From Streptomyces aureocirculatus (GTDB lineage Bacteria > Actinomycetota > Actinomycetes > Streptomycetales > Streptomycetaceae), in contig NZ_JOAP01000039.1 of assembly GCF_000720475.1 (NCBI RefSeq), positions 1 to 64,000 on the forward strand: a stretch of DNA of 64,000 nt, given 5' to 3'. The notes beneath the pieces were generated by a model. It made no database searches. It saw only the letters and a list, made by a program, of their open reading frames with translations, and had not been told where the DNA came from. Made by a program: the position numbers and the translations under genes. Shown here one piece after another: positions 29,101-36,362 of the stretch. How positions within the stretch are numbered: position 1 is the first letter of the stretch; the number at the start of each line of letters is the position of its first letter.

Positions 29101-31342
29101 CGCGGAGGGTGTGGCCTGCTACAAGACGTTCATCTCGGCGCTGCTCGACATCACCGACAACCTCGTCGCGGGCGAGGTCGTGCCCCCGGCCGACGTCGTC
29201 AGGCACGACGAGGACGACACCTATCTGGTGGTCGCGGCCGACAAGGGCACGGCGACGTTCTCCGACATCGCCAACGAGGTCGCCCAGTCGTACAACTTCT
29301 GGCTCGGTGACGCCTTCGCCTCCGGCGGTTCCGCGGGTTACGACCACAAGGGCATGGGCATCACCGCCCGCGGCGCCTGGGAGTCCGTGAAGCGGCACTT
29401 CAGGGAGCTGGGCTGCGACACCCAGACCGAGGACTTCACCGTCGTCGGCGTCGGTGACATGTCCGGTGACGTGTTCGGCAACGGCATGCTGCTCTCGGAG
29501 CACATCCGCCTGGTCGCGGCCTTCGACCACCGGCACATCTTCATCGACCCGAACCCGGACGCGGCCACCTCGTACGCCGAGCGCCGCCGTCTCTTCGAGC
29601 TGCCGCGCTCCAGTTGGGCCGACTACAACAAGGAACTGCTCTCCGCGGGCGGCGGCATCTTCCCGCGCTCGGCCAAGGCCATCCAGCTCAACGCGCACAT
29701 CCGCGAGGCGCTCGGCATCGAGTCCGGCGCCAAGATGACCCCGGCCGACCTGATGAAGGCCATCCTCAAGGCGCCGGTCGACCTGCTGTGGAACGGCGGC
29801 ATCGGCACGTACGTGAAGTCGGGCACCGAGTCGCACACGGACGTCGGCGACAAGGCCAACGACGCCATCCGCGTCGACGGCGCCGAGCTGCGCGTGAAGG
29901 TCGTCGGCGAGGGCGGCAACCTCGGCCTCACCCAGCTCGGCCGGATCGAGTTCGCGCGGGCGGGCGGGCGCATCAACACCGACGCCATCGACAACAGCGC
30001 GGGCGTGGACACCTCCGACCACGAGGTGAACATCAAGATCCTCCTCAACGCCGTGGTGCAGGCCGGGGACATGACGGTCAAGCAGCGCAACAAGCTGCTC
30101 GCCGAGATGACCGACGAGGTCGGCCACCTCGTGCTGCGCAACAACTACGCGCAGAACACGGCGCTCTCCAACTCCGTCTTCGAGGCGCCCTCGCTGCTCC
30201 ACGCCCACCAGCGCTTCATGCGGCGTCTGACCCGCGAGGGCCAGCTCAACCGGAACCTGGAGTTCCTGCCCACCGACCGGCAGATCCGCGAGCTGCTCAG
30301 CTCCGGCCGCGGCCTCGCACAGCCCGAGCTGGCCGTCCTGCTCGCCTACACGAAGATCGTGACGGCGGAGGAGCTGATCGAGACCACGCTGCCCGACGAC
30401 GCGTACCTGCGCAGGCTGCTGCACGCGTACTTCCCGCAGCCGCTGCGTGAGAGGTTCCTCGACCAGATCGACGGCCACGCGCTGCGCCGCGAGATCATCA
30501 CCACCGTCCTGGTCAACGACACGGTCAACTCCGGCGGTTCGACGTTCCTGCACCGCCTGCGCGAGGAGACCGGGGCGTCCCTGGAGGAGATCGTGCGGGC
30601 GCAGCTCGCCGCGCGGGAGATCTTCGGGTTCGGCGAGGTCTGGGACGCCGTGGAGTCGCTCGACAACGTCGTGGCCGCCGACGTCCAGACGCGGGTGCGG
30701 CTGCACTGCCGCCGGCTCGTCGAGCGGGGTACGCGCTGGCTGCTCAACAACCGGCCGCAGCCGCTGCAACTGGCCGAGACCATCGAGTTCTTCAGCGACG
30801 GCGTCGCCCAGGTGTGGGGCGAGCTGCCGAAGCTGATGCGCGGTTCCGACCTGGAGTGGTACGAGAACATCCGCGAGGAGCTGACCGCGGCGGGCGTGCC
30901 GGAAGAGCTTGCCCAGCGGGTCGCCGGATTCTCCTCGGCCTTCCCCTCGCTCGACATCGTCGCCGTCGCGGACCGCATGGGCAAGGAACCGATGGCCGTC
31001 GCCGAGGTGTACTACGACCTCGCGGACCGGCTGCGGATCACCCAGCTCATGGACCGGATCATCGAACTGCCGCGGGCCGACCGCTGGCAGTCGATGGCGC
31101 GGGCCTCGATCCGCGAGGACCTGTACGCGGCGCACGCCGCCCTCACGGCCGACGTGCTGGCCGTCGGGAACGGCGAGGCGACGCCCGAGCAGCGGTTCAA
31201 GGCGTGGGAGGAGAAGAACGCGGCGATCCTCAGCCGGGCCCGGACGACCCTGGAGGAGATCCAGGGCTCCGACGCCTTCGACCTGGCCAATCTGTCGGTG
31301 GCCATGCGGACGATGCGGACGCTGCTGCGCACGCACTCGTAA
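26162..31342 (+). CDS. gdhB: Large (180-kDa class) NAD-specific glutamate dehydrogenase
   Basis: 1726 aa. It converts glutamate to 2-oxoglutarate and ammonium with NAD. The family has long N- and C-terminal regions around a central dehydrogenase core. The core's Lys-rich substrate site is seen in RGGLRWSDRREDFRTE and KAQMVKNTVIVPVGAKGG (about residues 925-965), and the nucleotide-binding part in VVGVGDMSGDVFGNGM (about 1095-1110). Residues 15-115 are a low-complexity Ala/Lys/Ser tail, and a duplicated LPAGANG heptapeptide sits at residues 228-241; both look like insertions. The ATG at 26162 follows CAGAGGAC. Confidence 0.96.
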   Translation: MQTKLDEAKAELLARAARVAENSPVGGRLPTGAPTGPTGGSDAIGGPGPGRTAEADGSGKADGSTKADRSGKATRPPKAESAAPKAESAAAKAGGAAASPGSAAEAEDAADADQAKVLAFLQRYYLHTAPEDLTDRDPVDVFGAAYSHYRLAENRPQGTANVRVHTPTVEENGWTCSHSVVEVVTDDMPFLVDSVTNELSRQGRGIHVVIHPQVVVRRDVTGKLLEVLPAGANGLPAGANGAERPHDAVTESWIHVEIDRETDRSDLKQITADLLRILSDVRETVEDWEKMRDAALRIADELPKEPTADDLRDQEVEEARELLRWLAADHFTFLGYREYDLTEDDSLAAVPGTGLGILRADPQHSEDDDHHPVSPSFNRLPADARAKAREHKLLVLTKANSRSTVHRPSYLDYVGVKKFDEQGNVVGERRFLGLFSSAAYTESVRRVPVIRRKVAEVLRGAGFSPNSHDGRDLLQILETYPRDELFQTPADPLRSIVTSVLYLQERRRLRLYLRKDEYGRYYSALVYLPRDRYTTGVRLRIIDILKEELNGASVDFTAWNTESILSRIHFVVRVPKGGEVPDLSDSDVERIEARLVEAARSWADGFGEALTAELGEERAAELLRRYQHAFPEGYKADHTPRAAVADLVHLERLSKDSHKDFALSLYEPVGAAPDERRFKIYRAGAQISLSAVLPVLQRLGVEVTDERPYELRCSDRTSAWVYDFGLRMPKAQNGNGDYLGDDGRARFQEAFAAAWTGEAEVDGFNSLVLRAGLNWRQAMVLRAYAKYLRQAGSTFSQDYMEDTLRNNVHTTRLLVSLFEARMSPERQRAGTELTDGLLEELDGALDQVASLDEDRILRSFLTVIKATLRTNFFQEAAGGKPHGYVSMKFDPQAIPDLPAPRPAYEIWVYSPRVEGVHLRFGKVARGGLRWSDRREDFRTEILGLVKAQMVKNTVIVPVGAKGGFVAKQLPDPSVDRDAWLAEGVACYKTFISALLDITDNLVAGEVVPPADVVRHDEDDTYLVVAADKGTATFSDIANEVAQSYNFWLGDAFASGGSAGYDHKGMGITARGAWESVKRHFRELGCDTQTEDFTVVGVGDMSGDVFGNGMLLSEHIRLVAAFDHRHIFIDPNPDAATSYAERRRLFELPRSSWADYNKELLSAGGGIFPRSAKAIQLNAHIREALGIESGAKMTPADLMKAILKAPVDLLWNGGIGTYVKSGTESHTDVGDKANDAIRVDGAELRVKVVGEGGNLGLTQLGRIEFARAGGRINTDAIDNSAGVDTSDHEVNIKILLNAVVQAGDMTVKQRNKLLAEMTDEVGHLVLRNNYAQNTALSNSVFEAPSLLHAHQRFMRRLTREGQLNRNLEFLPTDRQIRELLSSGRGLAQPELAVLLAYTKIVTAEELIETTLPDDAYLRRLLHAYFPQPLRERFLDQIDGHALRREIITTVLVNDTVNSGGSTFLHRLREETGASLEEIVRAQLAAREIFGFGEVWDAVESLDNVVAADVQTRVRLHCRRLVERGTRWLLNNRPQPLQLAETIEFFSDGVAQVWGELPKLMRGSDLEWYENIREELTAAGVPEELAQRVAGFSSAFPSLDIVAVADRMGKEPMAVAEVYYDLADRLRITQLMDRIIELPRADRWQSMARASIREDLYAAHAALTADVLAVGNGEATPEQRFKAWEEKNAAILSRARTTLEEIQGSDAFDLANLSVAMRTMRTLLRTHS
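26843..26884 (+). repeat. 21-bp perfect tandem duplication inside gdhB
   Basis: Positions 26843-26863 are repeated exactly at 26864-26884 (CTCCCCGCGGGGGCGAACGG plus C), duplicating seven codons in frame. Confidence 0.96.
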
Positions 31343-31378
31343 CCGGGCGGCGGAGAACCGTTCGAACGTTGTACGTTT

Positions 31379-31418
31379 CCGGGGGCGCCCCGCACCTTGT
31401 GGTGCGGGGCGCCCCCGG
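31379..31418 (+). terminator. gdhB terminator
   Basis: A perfect 18-bp GC-rich stem (31379-31396 with 31401-31418) and a TTGT loop, 36 bases after the gdhB stop. No T-run follows, as is usual in Streptomyces. Confidence 0.9.
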
Positions 31419-31532
31419 TCCCGTTGGCGGCGTTTTCGGCGCCGTACGGGATACCCGCAGTCTGCGGAACGGGTGACGAGACTTGCCTTATGCCGTTAAT
31501 TCGGGCATTTGGGCTACGGTAGATGAGATTGT

Positions 31533-31584
31533 CTGACGGACAGATCTGATGGACGGATCTGATGGACGGATCTGACGGGCAGAT
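31533..31584 (+). repeat. Four 13-bp tandem repeats upstream of the GtrB gene
   Basis: Units at 31533, 31546, 31559 and 31572 follow the consensus CTGAYGGACRGAT; units 2 and 3 are identical. They lie 50-100 bases before the start of the next operon, just after a possible TACGGT -10 (31515-31520). Confidence 0.95.
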
Positions 31585-31633
31585 CGGTATCGAACCGTCG
31601 GCGTGGACGCCGGGAAGGTCGCAGGGTAGGCCG

Positions 31634-32488
31634 ATGACAGAAGCAAGTCCGCCGACCGCGGCGGAGCGCGCGGCCCAGGTGCTCGGCGCCGGACGACTGC
31701 CCGCGGAGTGGGCCGCCACACCGCTGACCGTGGTCATGCCGACGTACAACGAGGCGGGGAACCTGCCCGGCATGGCCGACGCGCTGCTCGCCCTCGGGCT
31801 GCCGGGCCTGAGCCTGCTCGTCGTCGACGACTCCAGCCCCGACGGCACCGGCGAACTCGCCGAGGACTGCGCCCGGCGCCACCAGGAGACCACGGGCCAC
31901 CGCCGCATGAGCGTGCTGCACCGCACCGAGAAGGACGGCCTCGGCCGGGCCTACGCAGCGGGCATGGCCAAGGCCGTCCAGGACGGCGCGCGCTACGTCC
32001 TGCAGATGGACGCCGACGGCAGCCACCCCGTGGAGAAGGTCGCCGAACTGCTCGGCGTCGCGCTCGCCACGGACGCCGGGGTCGTCGTCGGCAGCCGGTA
32101 CGTGCAGGGCGGCACCCTCTCCGAAGCCTGGGGCGCCCACCGCAAGCTCCTCTCCCGCTGGGCCAACGCCTACGCGGGCACCATCCTCGGCACCCGCGTC
32201 CGCGACATCACCGGCGGCTTCAATCTGTGGCGTGCCGACGCCGTGCACGCCGTGGACCTCGCGAGCATCGACAGCGCGGGCTACAGCTTCCAGGTCGAGA
32301 TGAAGTACCGCGCGCTGCGCCACGGCTTCGACGTCATGGAGGTCCCGATCCACTTCGAGGACCGCACCGTCGGCGAGTCCAAGATGAACCTGATGGTGCA
32401 ACTGGAGTCCGTCGTCATGCCGTGGAAGCTGCGGGTACGTGCGGCGCAGGGTGCCCGCGGGGGCTCCGGGGCGGGGTCGTCCGTATGA
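31634..32488 (+). CDS. Polyprenol-phosphate sugar (mannose) synthase, GT2 family
   Basis: 284 aa. GT2 domain with TVVMPTYNEAGNLPGMADAL, the nucleotide-sugar motif VVDDSSPDGT, the metal-binding QMDADGSHP and the DITGGFNLWR loop, all as in DPM1/GtrB enzymes. It should transfer a sugar from a nucleotide donor to polyprenyl phosphate on the inner face of the membrane. No C-terminal transmembrane helices are present, so it acts as a soluble or peripheral enzyme. It is the first gene of an operon whose next gene (ATGA overlap) encodes a GtrA-type flippase. Mannose is the likeliest sugar from similarity to Ppm1. Confidence 0.92.
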   Translation: MTEASPPTAAERAAQVLGAGRLPAEWAATPLTVVMPTYNEAGNLPGMADALLALGLPGLSLLVVDDSSPDGTGELAEDCARRHQETTGHRRMSVLHRTEKDGLGRAYAAGMAKAVQDGARYVLQMDADGSHPVEKVAELLGVALATDAGVVVGSRYVQGGTLSEAWGAHRKLLSRWANAYAGTILGTRVRDITGGFNLWRADAVHAVDLASIDSAGYSFQVEMKYRALRHGFDVMEVPIHFEDRTVGESKMNLMVQLESVVMPWKLRVRAAQGARGGSGAGSSV

Positions 32489-33021
32489 CGAGCGGCACAC
32501 TGCACGAGGCACGGGCCGCCGCCCCCGGCACCGCCCCCGGCGTCGCCGTGCCGGACGTGGCGGCTCCGGTGGCCGTACCCCGCTTCCCCCTGGCCAAGCT
32601 GCGCCGCCTCTGCCTGGAGGTCGTCAAGTTCGGGGTCGTCGGCGGCAGCGGGGTCGCCGTCAACCTCGTCGTCTTCAACCTGCTCCTGCACGGCCTCGGC
32701 TCACGGCCCATGACGGCCACCGTCCTCGCGAGCTGCGTCGCCATGGGCACCAACTACCTCGGGTTCCGCTTCTTCGCCTACCGGGACCGCGCCTCGCGCA
32801 GCAAACGGCAGATCGCCCTGTTCTTCGCCTTCAGCGGCATCGGTGTGCTGATGGAGAGCCTGCTGTTCTACGCCGCCTACCACGGGGCAGGGCTGAGCGG
32901 GCCGCTCGGCTCGAACATCGCGAAGGCTCAGTCCATCGTGCTCGCCTCCGCGTTCCGCTTCCTGGTGTACCGGACGTGGGTGTTCAAGGACCGTGCCCAC
33001 CATGACGCGCGGCGGCCGTAG
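32485..33021 (+). CDS. GtrA family membrane protein (lipid-linked sugar flippase)
   Basis: 178 aa. A 40-residue tail precedes four transmembrane segments (about residues 48-165), with the family motifs VKFGVVGGSGVAVNL and LASAFRFLVYRTWVFKD. GtrA proteins are thought to flip polyprenyl-phosphate sugars to the outer face. The ATG overlaps the synthase stop (ATGA), and the gene overlaps the following membrane-protein gene by 20 bases, so all three are translated together. Confidence 0.92.
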   Translation: MTSGTLHEARAAAPGTAPGVAVPDVAAPVAVPRFPLAKLRRLCLEVVKFGVVGGSGVAVNLVVFNLLLHGLGSRPMTATVLASCVAMGTNYLGFRFFAYRDRASRSKRQIALFFAFSGIGVLMESLLFYAAYHGAGLSGPLGSNIAKAQSIVLASAFRFLVYRTWVFKDRAHHDARRP

Positions 33022-34585
33022 CGGGAGCGACGCGCCGCCGGGGCACATAGGGGCGTCGGCCGCCGCGGCCGTCGCCGTCCTTCTCCTCCTCGCCGTCGTC
33101 GTCCGGCTGCCCTGGGCCGGTGACCTCGGCATCCACGCGGCGACGCTGGAGCGCCTGCGGCACGACCCGCTGCACCCCGGCGACCCCCTCGTCGACGCCG
33201 ACGTGCCCAGCCCCTACTACTCCCCGTGGACGGTCCTCCTCGGCTGCCTCGCCAAGGCGACCGGCCTCGGCGTCTTCGCCGTCCTGCGGTTCGCGGCCCT
33301 TGCGGGCCTCGCCCTCCTCCTCACCGGCATCCGGCGCTTCGTCCGCACCCTGACCCCGCACCGGGCGGCCGTGCCCCTCGCCCTCCTCTGCGTCCTCTTC
33401 CTCTGGGGCCCGTCCCTCTTCGCGTGGAGCGGATTCCTCGGCCTGAACTCGCTGGCCCTGACGGTCTCGTACCCGAGTACGTTCGCCCTGGGCCTCGCCT
33501 TCCACCTCTGGGCGTGCCTGCGCGAGGCCCTCCGGGCGGACACGGCGGGCCCCGCGGTGTTCCTCGCCCTGGGGGCGCTGTGGGCGGTCGTCCTCCTGAC
33601 CCACCAGTTCACCGGCGTGGTCGCTTCCCTCGGCGCGCTCGCGCTGCTGCTCGGCGCGCGACCGTGGCCGCGCCGCGCGACGCTGCTTCGGCTCGGCGCC
33701 GGTCTCGCCCTCGGCCTCGCGCTGCTCGCCGCCTGGCCCTACTACCCCTTCTTCGACCTCTTCGGCGCCGGCGGCGGCCTGGAGGAGATCCACCGCGCCC
33801 TCTACCGCGACCTCCCGGCCCGCTTCGGCCTCGCCCTCGTCGGCGTGGCCGCACTGGCTCTCCGCTTCCGCCGCGACCGCCGCGACCCCCTCGTCCTCTT
33901 CTTCGCCCTCGGCGCGCTGGTCTTCGCCGCGGGGGGCCTGAGCGGCCACTACTCCTGGGGCCGGGTGCTACCGGCGGCGCTGCTGCCCGCGCAGATCGCG
34001 GCGGGGGTGGAGGCGGCGGGCCTGGCGGCGGTACGCGGGGGCCGCGTCGGGCGGGCCCTGGCCGCCGCGTCCGCGGGGACCCTGACCCTGGCCCTCGCGG
34101 TCGGCGCGTGGACGCAGGCGGGCACGCTCGGCTACGTCCTTCCCCGGGCTGCGCTCCCTGCCGCCGTCGCCGCGAAGTACCGCCCGCCGTGGCCCGGTCA
34201 CCGCTGGATCACCCCGCATGTGCGCTACGGCGACGTGGTTCTGGCCAAGACGTTCCCGGCCCGCCGGCTCCCGGCCTACGGCGCGTACACCGTGGCGCCC
34301 GGCTACCCGGACTTCTTTCTCCCCGACGAGGACGCGCGCGCCGCCGCTGTACGCCGCTACTTCGCGCCGAAGACGCCGCGCGCCGGGCGACTGGAGGTGC
34401 TGCGCCGGTACGGGGTGCGGTGGGTCGTGGCGTACCGCTCCGACGGCGGCCTGCCCGGCTCCGACCCCGCGCTGCGCAAGGTGGCGACCGGGCCCAGGGG
34501 GCAGGTGCTGTACGAGGTGCTGAGTCCGTCGGGCGGGGGCGGGGCGGGGCGCGCGGCGGCGGCAGAGGCACAGGGGCGGACATGA
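33002..34585 (+). CDS. Multi-spanning membrane protein, probable GT-C type glycosyltransferase
   Basis: 527 aa with about ten hydrophobic segments up to residue 390, then a soluble C-terminal part. The first external loop carries DLGIHAATLERLRHDPLHPG (Asp41). An acidic residue in this loop is characteristic of GT-C enzymes, which use polyprenyl-phosphate sugars outside the membrane. PYYSPWTVLLG, GYPDFFLPDE and RRYGVRWVVAYRSD are further landmarks shared with the gene at 51032-52693. The position after GtrB and GtrA genes fits the GtrC role. An alternative GTG start lies 9 bases upstream. Confidence 0.75.
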   Translation: MTRGGRSGSDAPPGHIGASAAAAVAVLLLLAVVVRLPWAGDLGIHAATLERLRHDPLHPGDPLVDADVPSPYYSPWTVLLGCLAKATGLGVFAVLRFAALAGLALLLTGIRRFVRTLTPHRAAVPLALLCVLFLWGPSLFAWSGFLGLNSLALTVSYPSTFALGLAFHLWACLREALRADTAGPAVFLALGALWAVVLLTHQFTGVVASLGALALLLGARPWPRRATLLRLGAGLALGLALLAAWPYYPFFDLFGAGGGLEEIHRALYRDLPARFGLALVGVAALALRFRRDRRDPLVLFFALGALVFAAGGLSGHYSWGRVLPAALLPAQIAAGVEAAGLAAVRGGRVGRALAAASAGTLTLALAVGAWTQAGTLGYVLPRAALPAAVAAKYRPPWPGHRWITPHVRYGDVVLAKTFPARRLPAYGAYTVAPGYPDFFLPDEDARAAAVRRYFAPKTPRAGRLEVLRRYGVRWVVAYRSDGGLPGSDPALRKVATGPRGQVLYEVLSPSGGGGAGRAAAAEAQGRT

Positions 34586-34620
34586 ACTCACGGGCGGGAT
34601 CGCGCCGCCGGGGACGATGT

Positions 34621-34662
34621 GCCGGTGCCGGTGCCGGTGCCGGTGCCGGTGCCGGTGCCGGT
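34621..34662. repeat. GCCGGT hexanucleotide microsatellite, 7 units
   Basis: Seven perfect GCCGGT units between two convergent genes, followed by one imperfect unit (GCCCGT). It lies outside both coding sequences. Confidence 0.95.
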
Positions 34663-34676
34663 GCCCGTGTCCGCGG

Positions 34677-36362
34677 TCAGCGCAGCACGCTCCCCACCAG
34701 GCGCGCCGCCCTGCGCACGCGTGAGCCCTGCTCCCCGGCCACCCGGCGGGCCAGGGGCCCAAGGACGCGGGACGTCACGCCCACCGGGGCCCAGGTGAGC
34801 TGGAGGCGGCCCGCGCCGCGGCCCTCCGGTTCCGCCGTCACCCGGTGCGGGGCCGTGCCCGAGCGGTAGGGGACGCGGGCCGTGAGGCGGGGGAAGGCAA
34901 GGGGGGCGAGGAGTATGCCGCTGTTGCGCAGGCGGCCGTCGGTGAGCTGGATCAGCGGGTGGCGGGTGCCCGCGAAGCCGTCCGGCGGGACGGGGGCCCG
35001 GGAGAGGTCGAGGACGGCCTCGCCCTCGTAGACGCCGGGGCGTACCGGGTCGAGCCGGAAGCGGGTCGTCAGACGGCGGCGGCCCGGCGCCACGACGAGG
35101 CTCGCCACCTGCGGGCCCATAGGAAGCCTGCGGCCGGGGTCGTAGGTGCGGACCGTCAGAGCGAGGGCGGCTCCGGGGGCCGGTTCGAGGCGCGTGATCT
35201 CGTGCCGGAACTGCGCGCTCGGGAACGGCCGGGAGTCCAGACCGAGATCGGTGAGGTCGAGTTCGCGCCGGGCGGCGGGCGTGGCGGGTACTCGCGCGCC
35301 CCAGTAGACCCGCCCGTCGGCGTCCTCGGCCAGGGCGCGCGGCCCCACCCCGTGCCCGAGCCCCCGCGCCGCCACCTGCGCCTCGTCCAGGCGTCCGTCC
35401 CGTACCAGTTGCAGGACGACCCGTTCCGCTCGCGGCAGCCGCGCGTACGCGTCCTCGGAGAGGCCCGCCAGATAGGGGTTCACGATGTCGGCGAAGCCGC
35501 GCAGCCAGGTCTCGTCACGGAAGGGCAGGTCGCCCGCGTACATCCGGAAGTCGTGCTTGAGGAACTTGTAGTCCTTGGCGTCGCGCAGGCTCTGGTGGCC
35601 GCTCTGCTCCAGGAACGCGTCGATCAGGCCCTGCACGTGCACCCGGTCGCGTACATTGCTCAGCTTGTGCCGCTGGTTGGAGATGGACGCCGCCTCCGCC
35701 GCGCCGTACGGCTCTATGTACCAGCGGTACACCGGTTCGGGGATGACCGTGAACGCCTTCGCCAGGCAGTACGCCTGGGCCGAGAAGAGCTGGTCCTCGT
35801 AGTGGATGCCTTCGGGGAAGCGCAGCGCGTGGTCGTCGAGGAAGGACTTCCGGTACATCTTGCTCGTCGCCAAGTGCTCGAAGAGCAGGGCGGGTTCGGC
35901 TTCGATGCCCGCCACCGTGCGGTGTTCGGCGACCAGGTGGGGCATCCACGTCGAGGTGCGGCCGGTGTCGACCCGTACCCGTTCCACCGCGCCCATCACG
36001 AAGTCGACCGGGCGTTCGCCGTGGGCGGCGAGGAGTGACTCCACCGCCCGCTCCGGGAGTTCGTCGTCGCTGTCCAGGAACATCAGAAACGGGGCGCGCG
36101 CGATGTCGATCGCGCGGTTGCGCGGGGCGCTGCAGCCGCCGCTGTTCCGCGGCAGGCGGAGGTAGGTGACGCGGTCGTCGCGGGCGGCGAGCTCCCGTGC
36201 CACCCGGGGGGTGGCGTCCGTGGAGTGGTCGTCGCTGATGACGATCTCGATGTTCGGGTGGGACTGGCGCTGGAGCGAGGCCACGGCGCGCGGGAGGCGC
36301 TCGGCGTCGTTGTGGACGATGACGGTGACCGTCACATCGGGGGACGCGGGGGCGGGCGTCAT
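34677..36362 (-). CDS. Glycosyltransferase family 2 protein
   Basis: 561 aa. An N-terminal GT-A domain (residues 8-230): TVTVIVHNDAERLPRAV, the nucleotide site ISDDHSTDATP, and the metal-binding FLDSDDELPE. A beta-rich C-terminal domain of unknown role follows (about 350-540). The NSGGCSAPRN motif is shared with its paralogue at 49242-50879. The ATG overlaps the stop of the TagF-like gene (4 bases), so it should act on the same wall polymer. Donor and acceptor are unknown. Confidence 0.88.
   Translation of the reverse strand: MTPAPASPDVTVTVIVHNDAERLPRAVASLQRQSHPNIEIVISDDHSTDATPRVARELAARDDRVTYLRLPRNSGGCSAPRNRAIDIARAPFLMFLDSDDELPERAVESLLAAHGERPVDFVMGAVERVRVDTGRTSTWMPHLVAEHRTVAGIEAEPALLFEHLATSKMYRKSFLDDHALRFPEGIHYEDQLFSAQAYCLAKAFTVIPEPVYRWYIEPYGAAEAASISNQRHKLSNVRDRVHVQGLIDAFLEQSGHQSLRDAKDYKFLKHDFRMYAGDLPFRDETWLRGFADIVNPYLAGLSEDAYARLPRAERVVLQLVRDGRLDEAQVAARGLGHGVGPRALAEDADGRVYWGARVPATPAARRELDLTDLGLDSRPFPSAQFRHEITRLEPAPGAALALTVRTYDPGRRLPMGPQVASLVVAPGRRRLTTRFRLDPVRPGVYEGEAVLDLSRAPVPPDGFAGTRHPLIQLTDGRLRNSGILLAPLAFPRLTARVPYRSGTAPHRVTAEPEGRGAGRLQLTWAPVGVTSRVLGPLARRVAGEQGSRVRRAARLVGSVLR

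Noticed and set aside
26123..31336. Minus-strand open frame of over 1700 codons opposite gdhB
   Set aside because: It mirrors the codon bias of gdhB on the other strand, lacks any recognisable domain, and gdhB itself is a clear family member.
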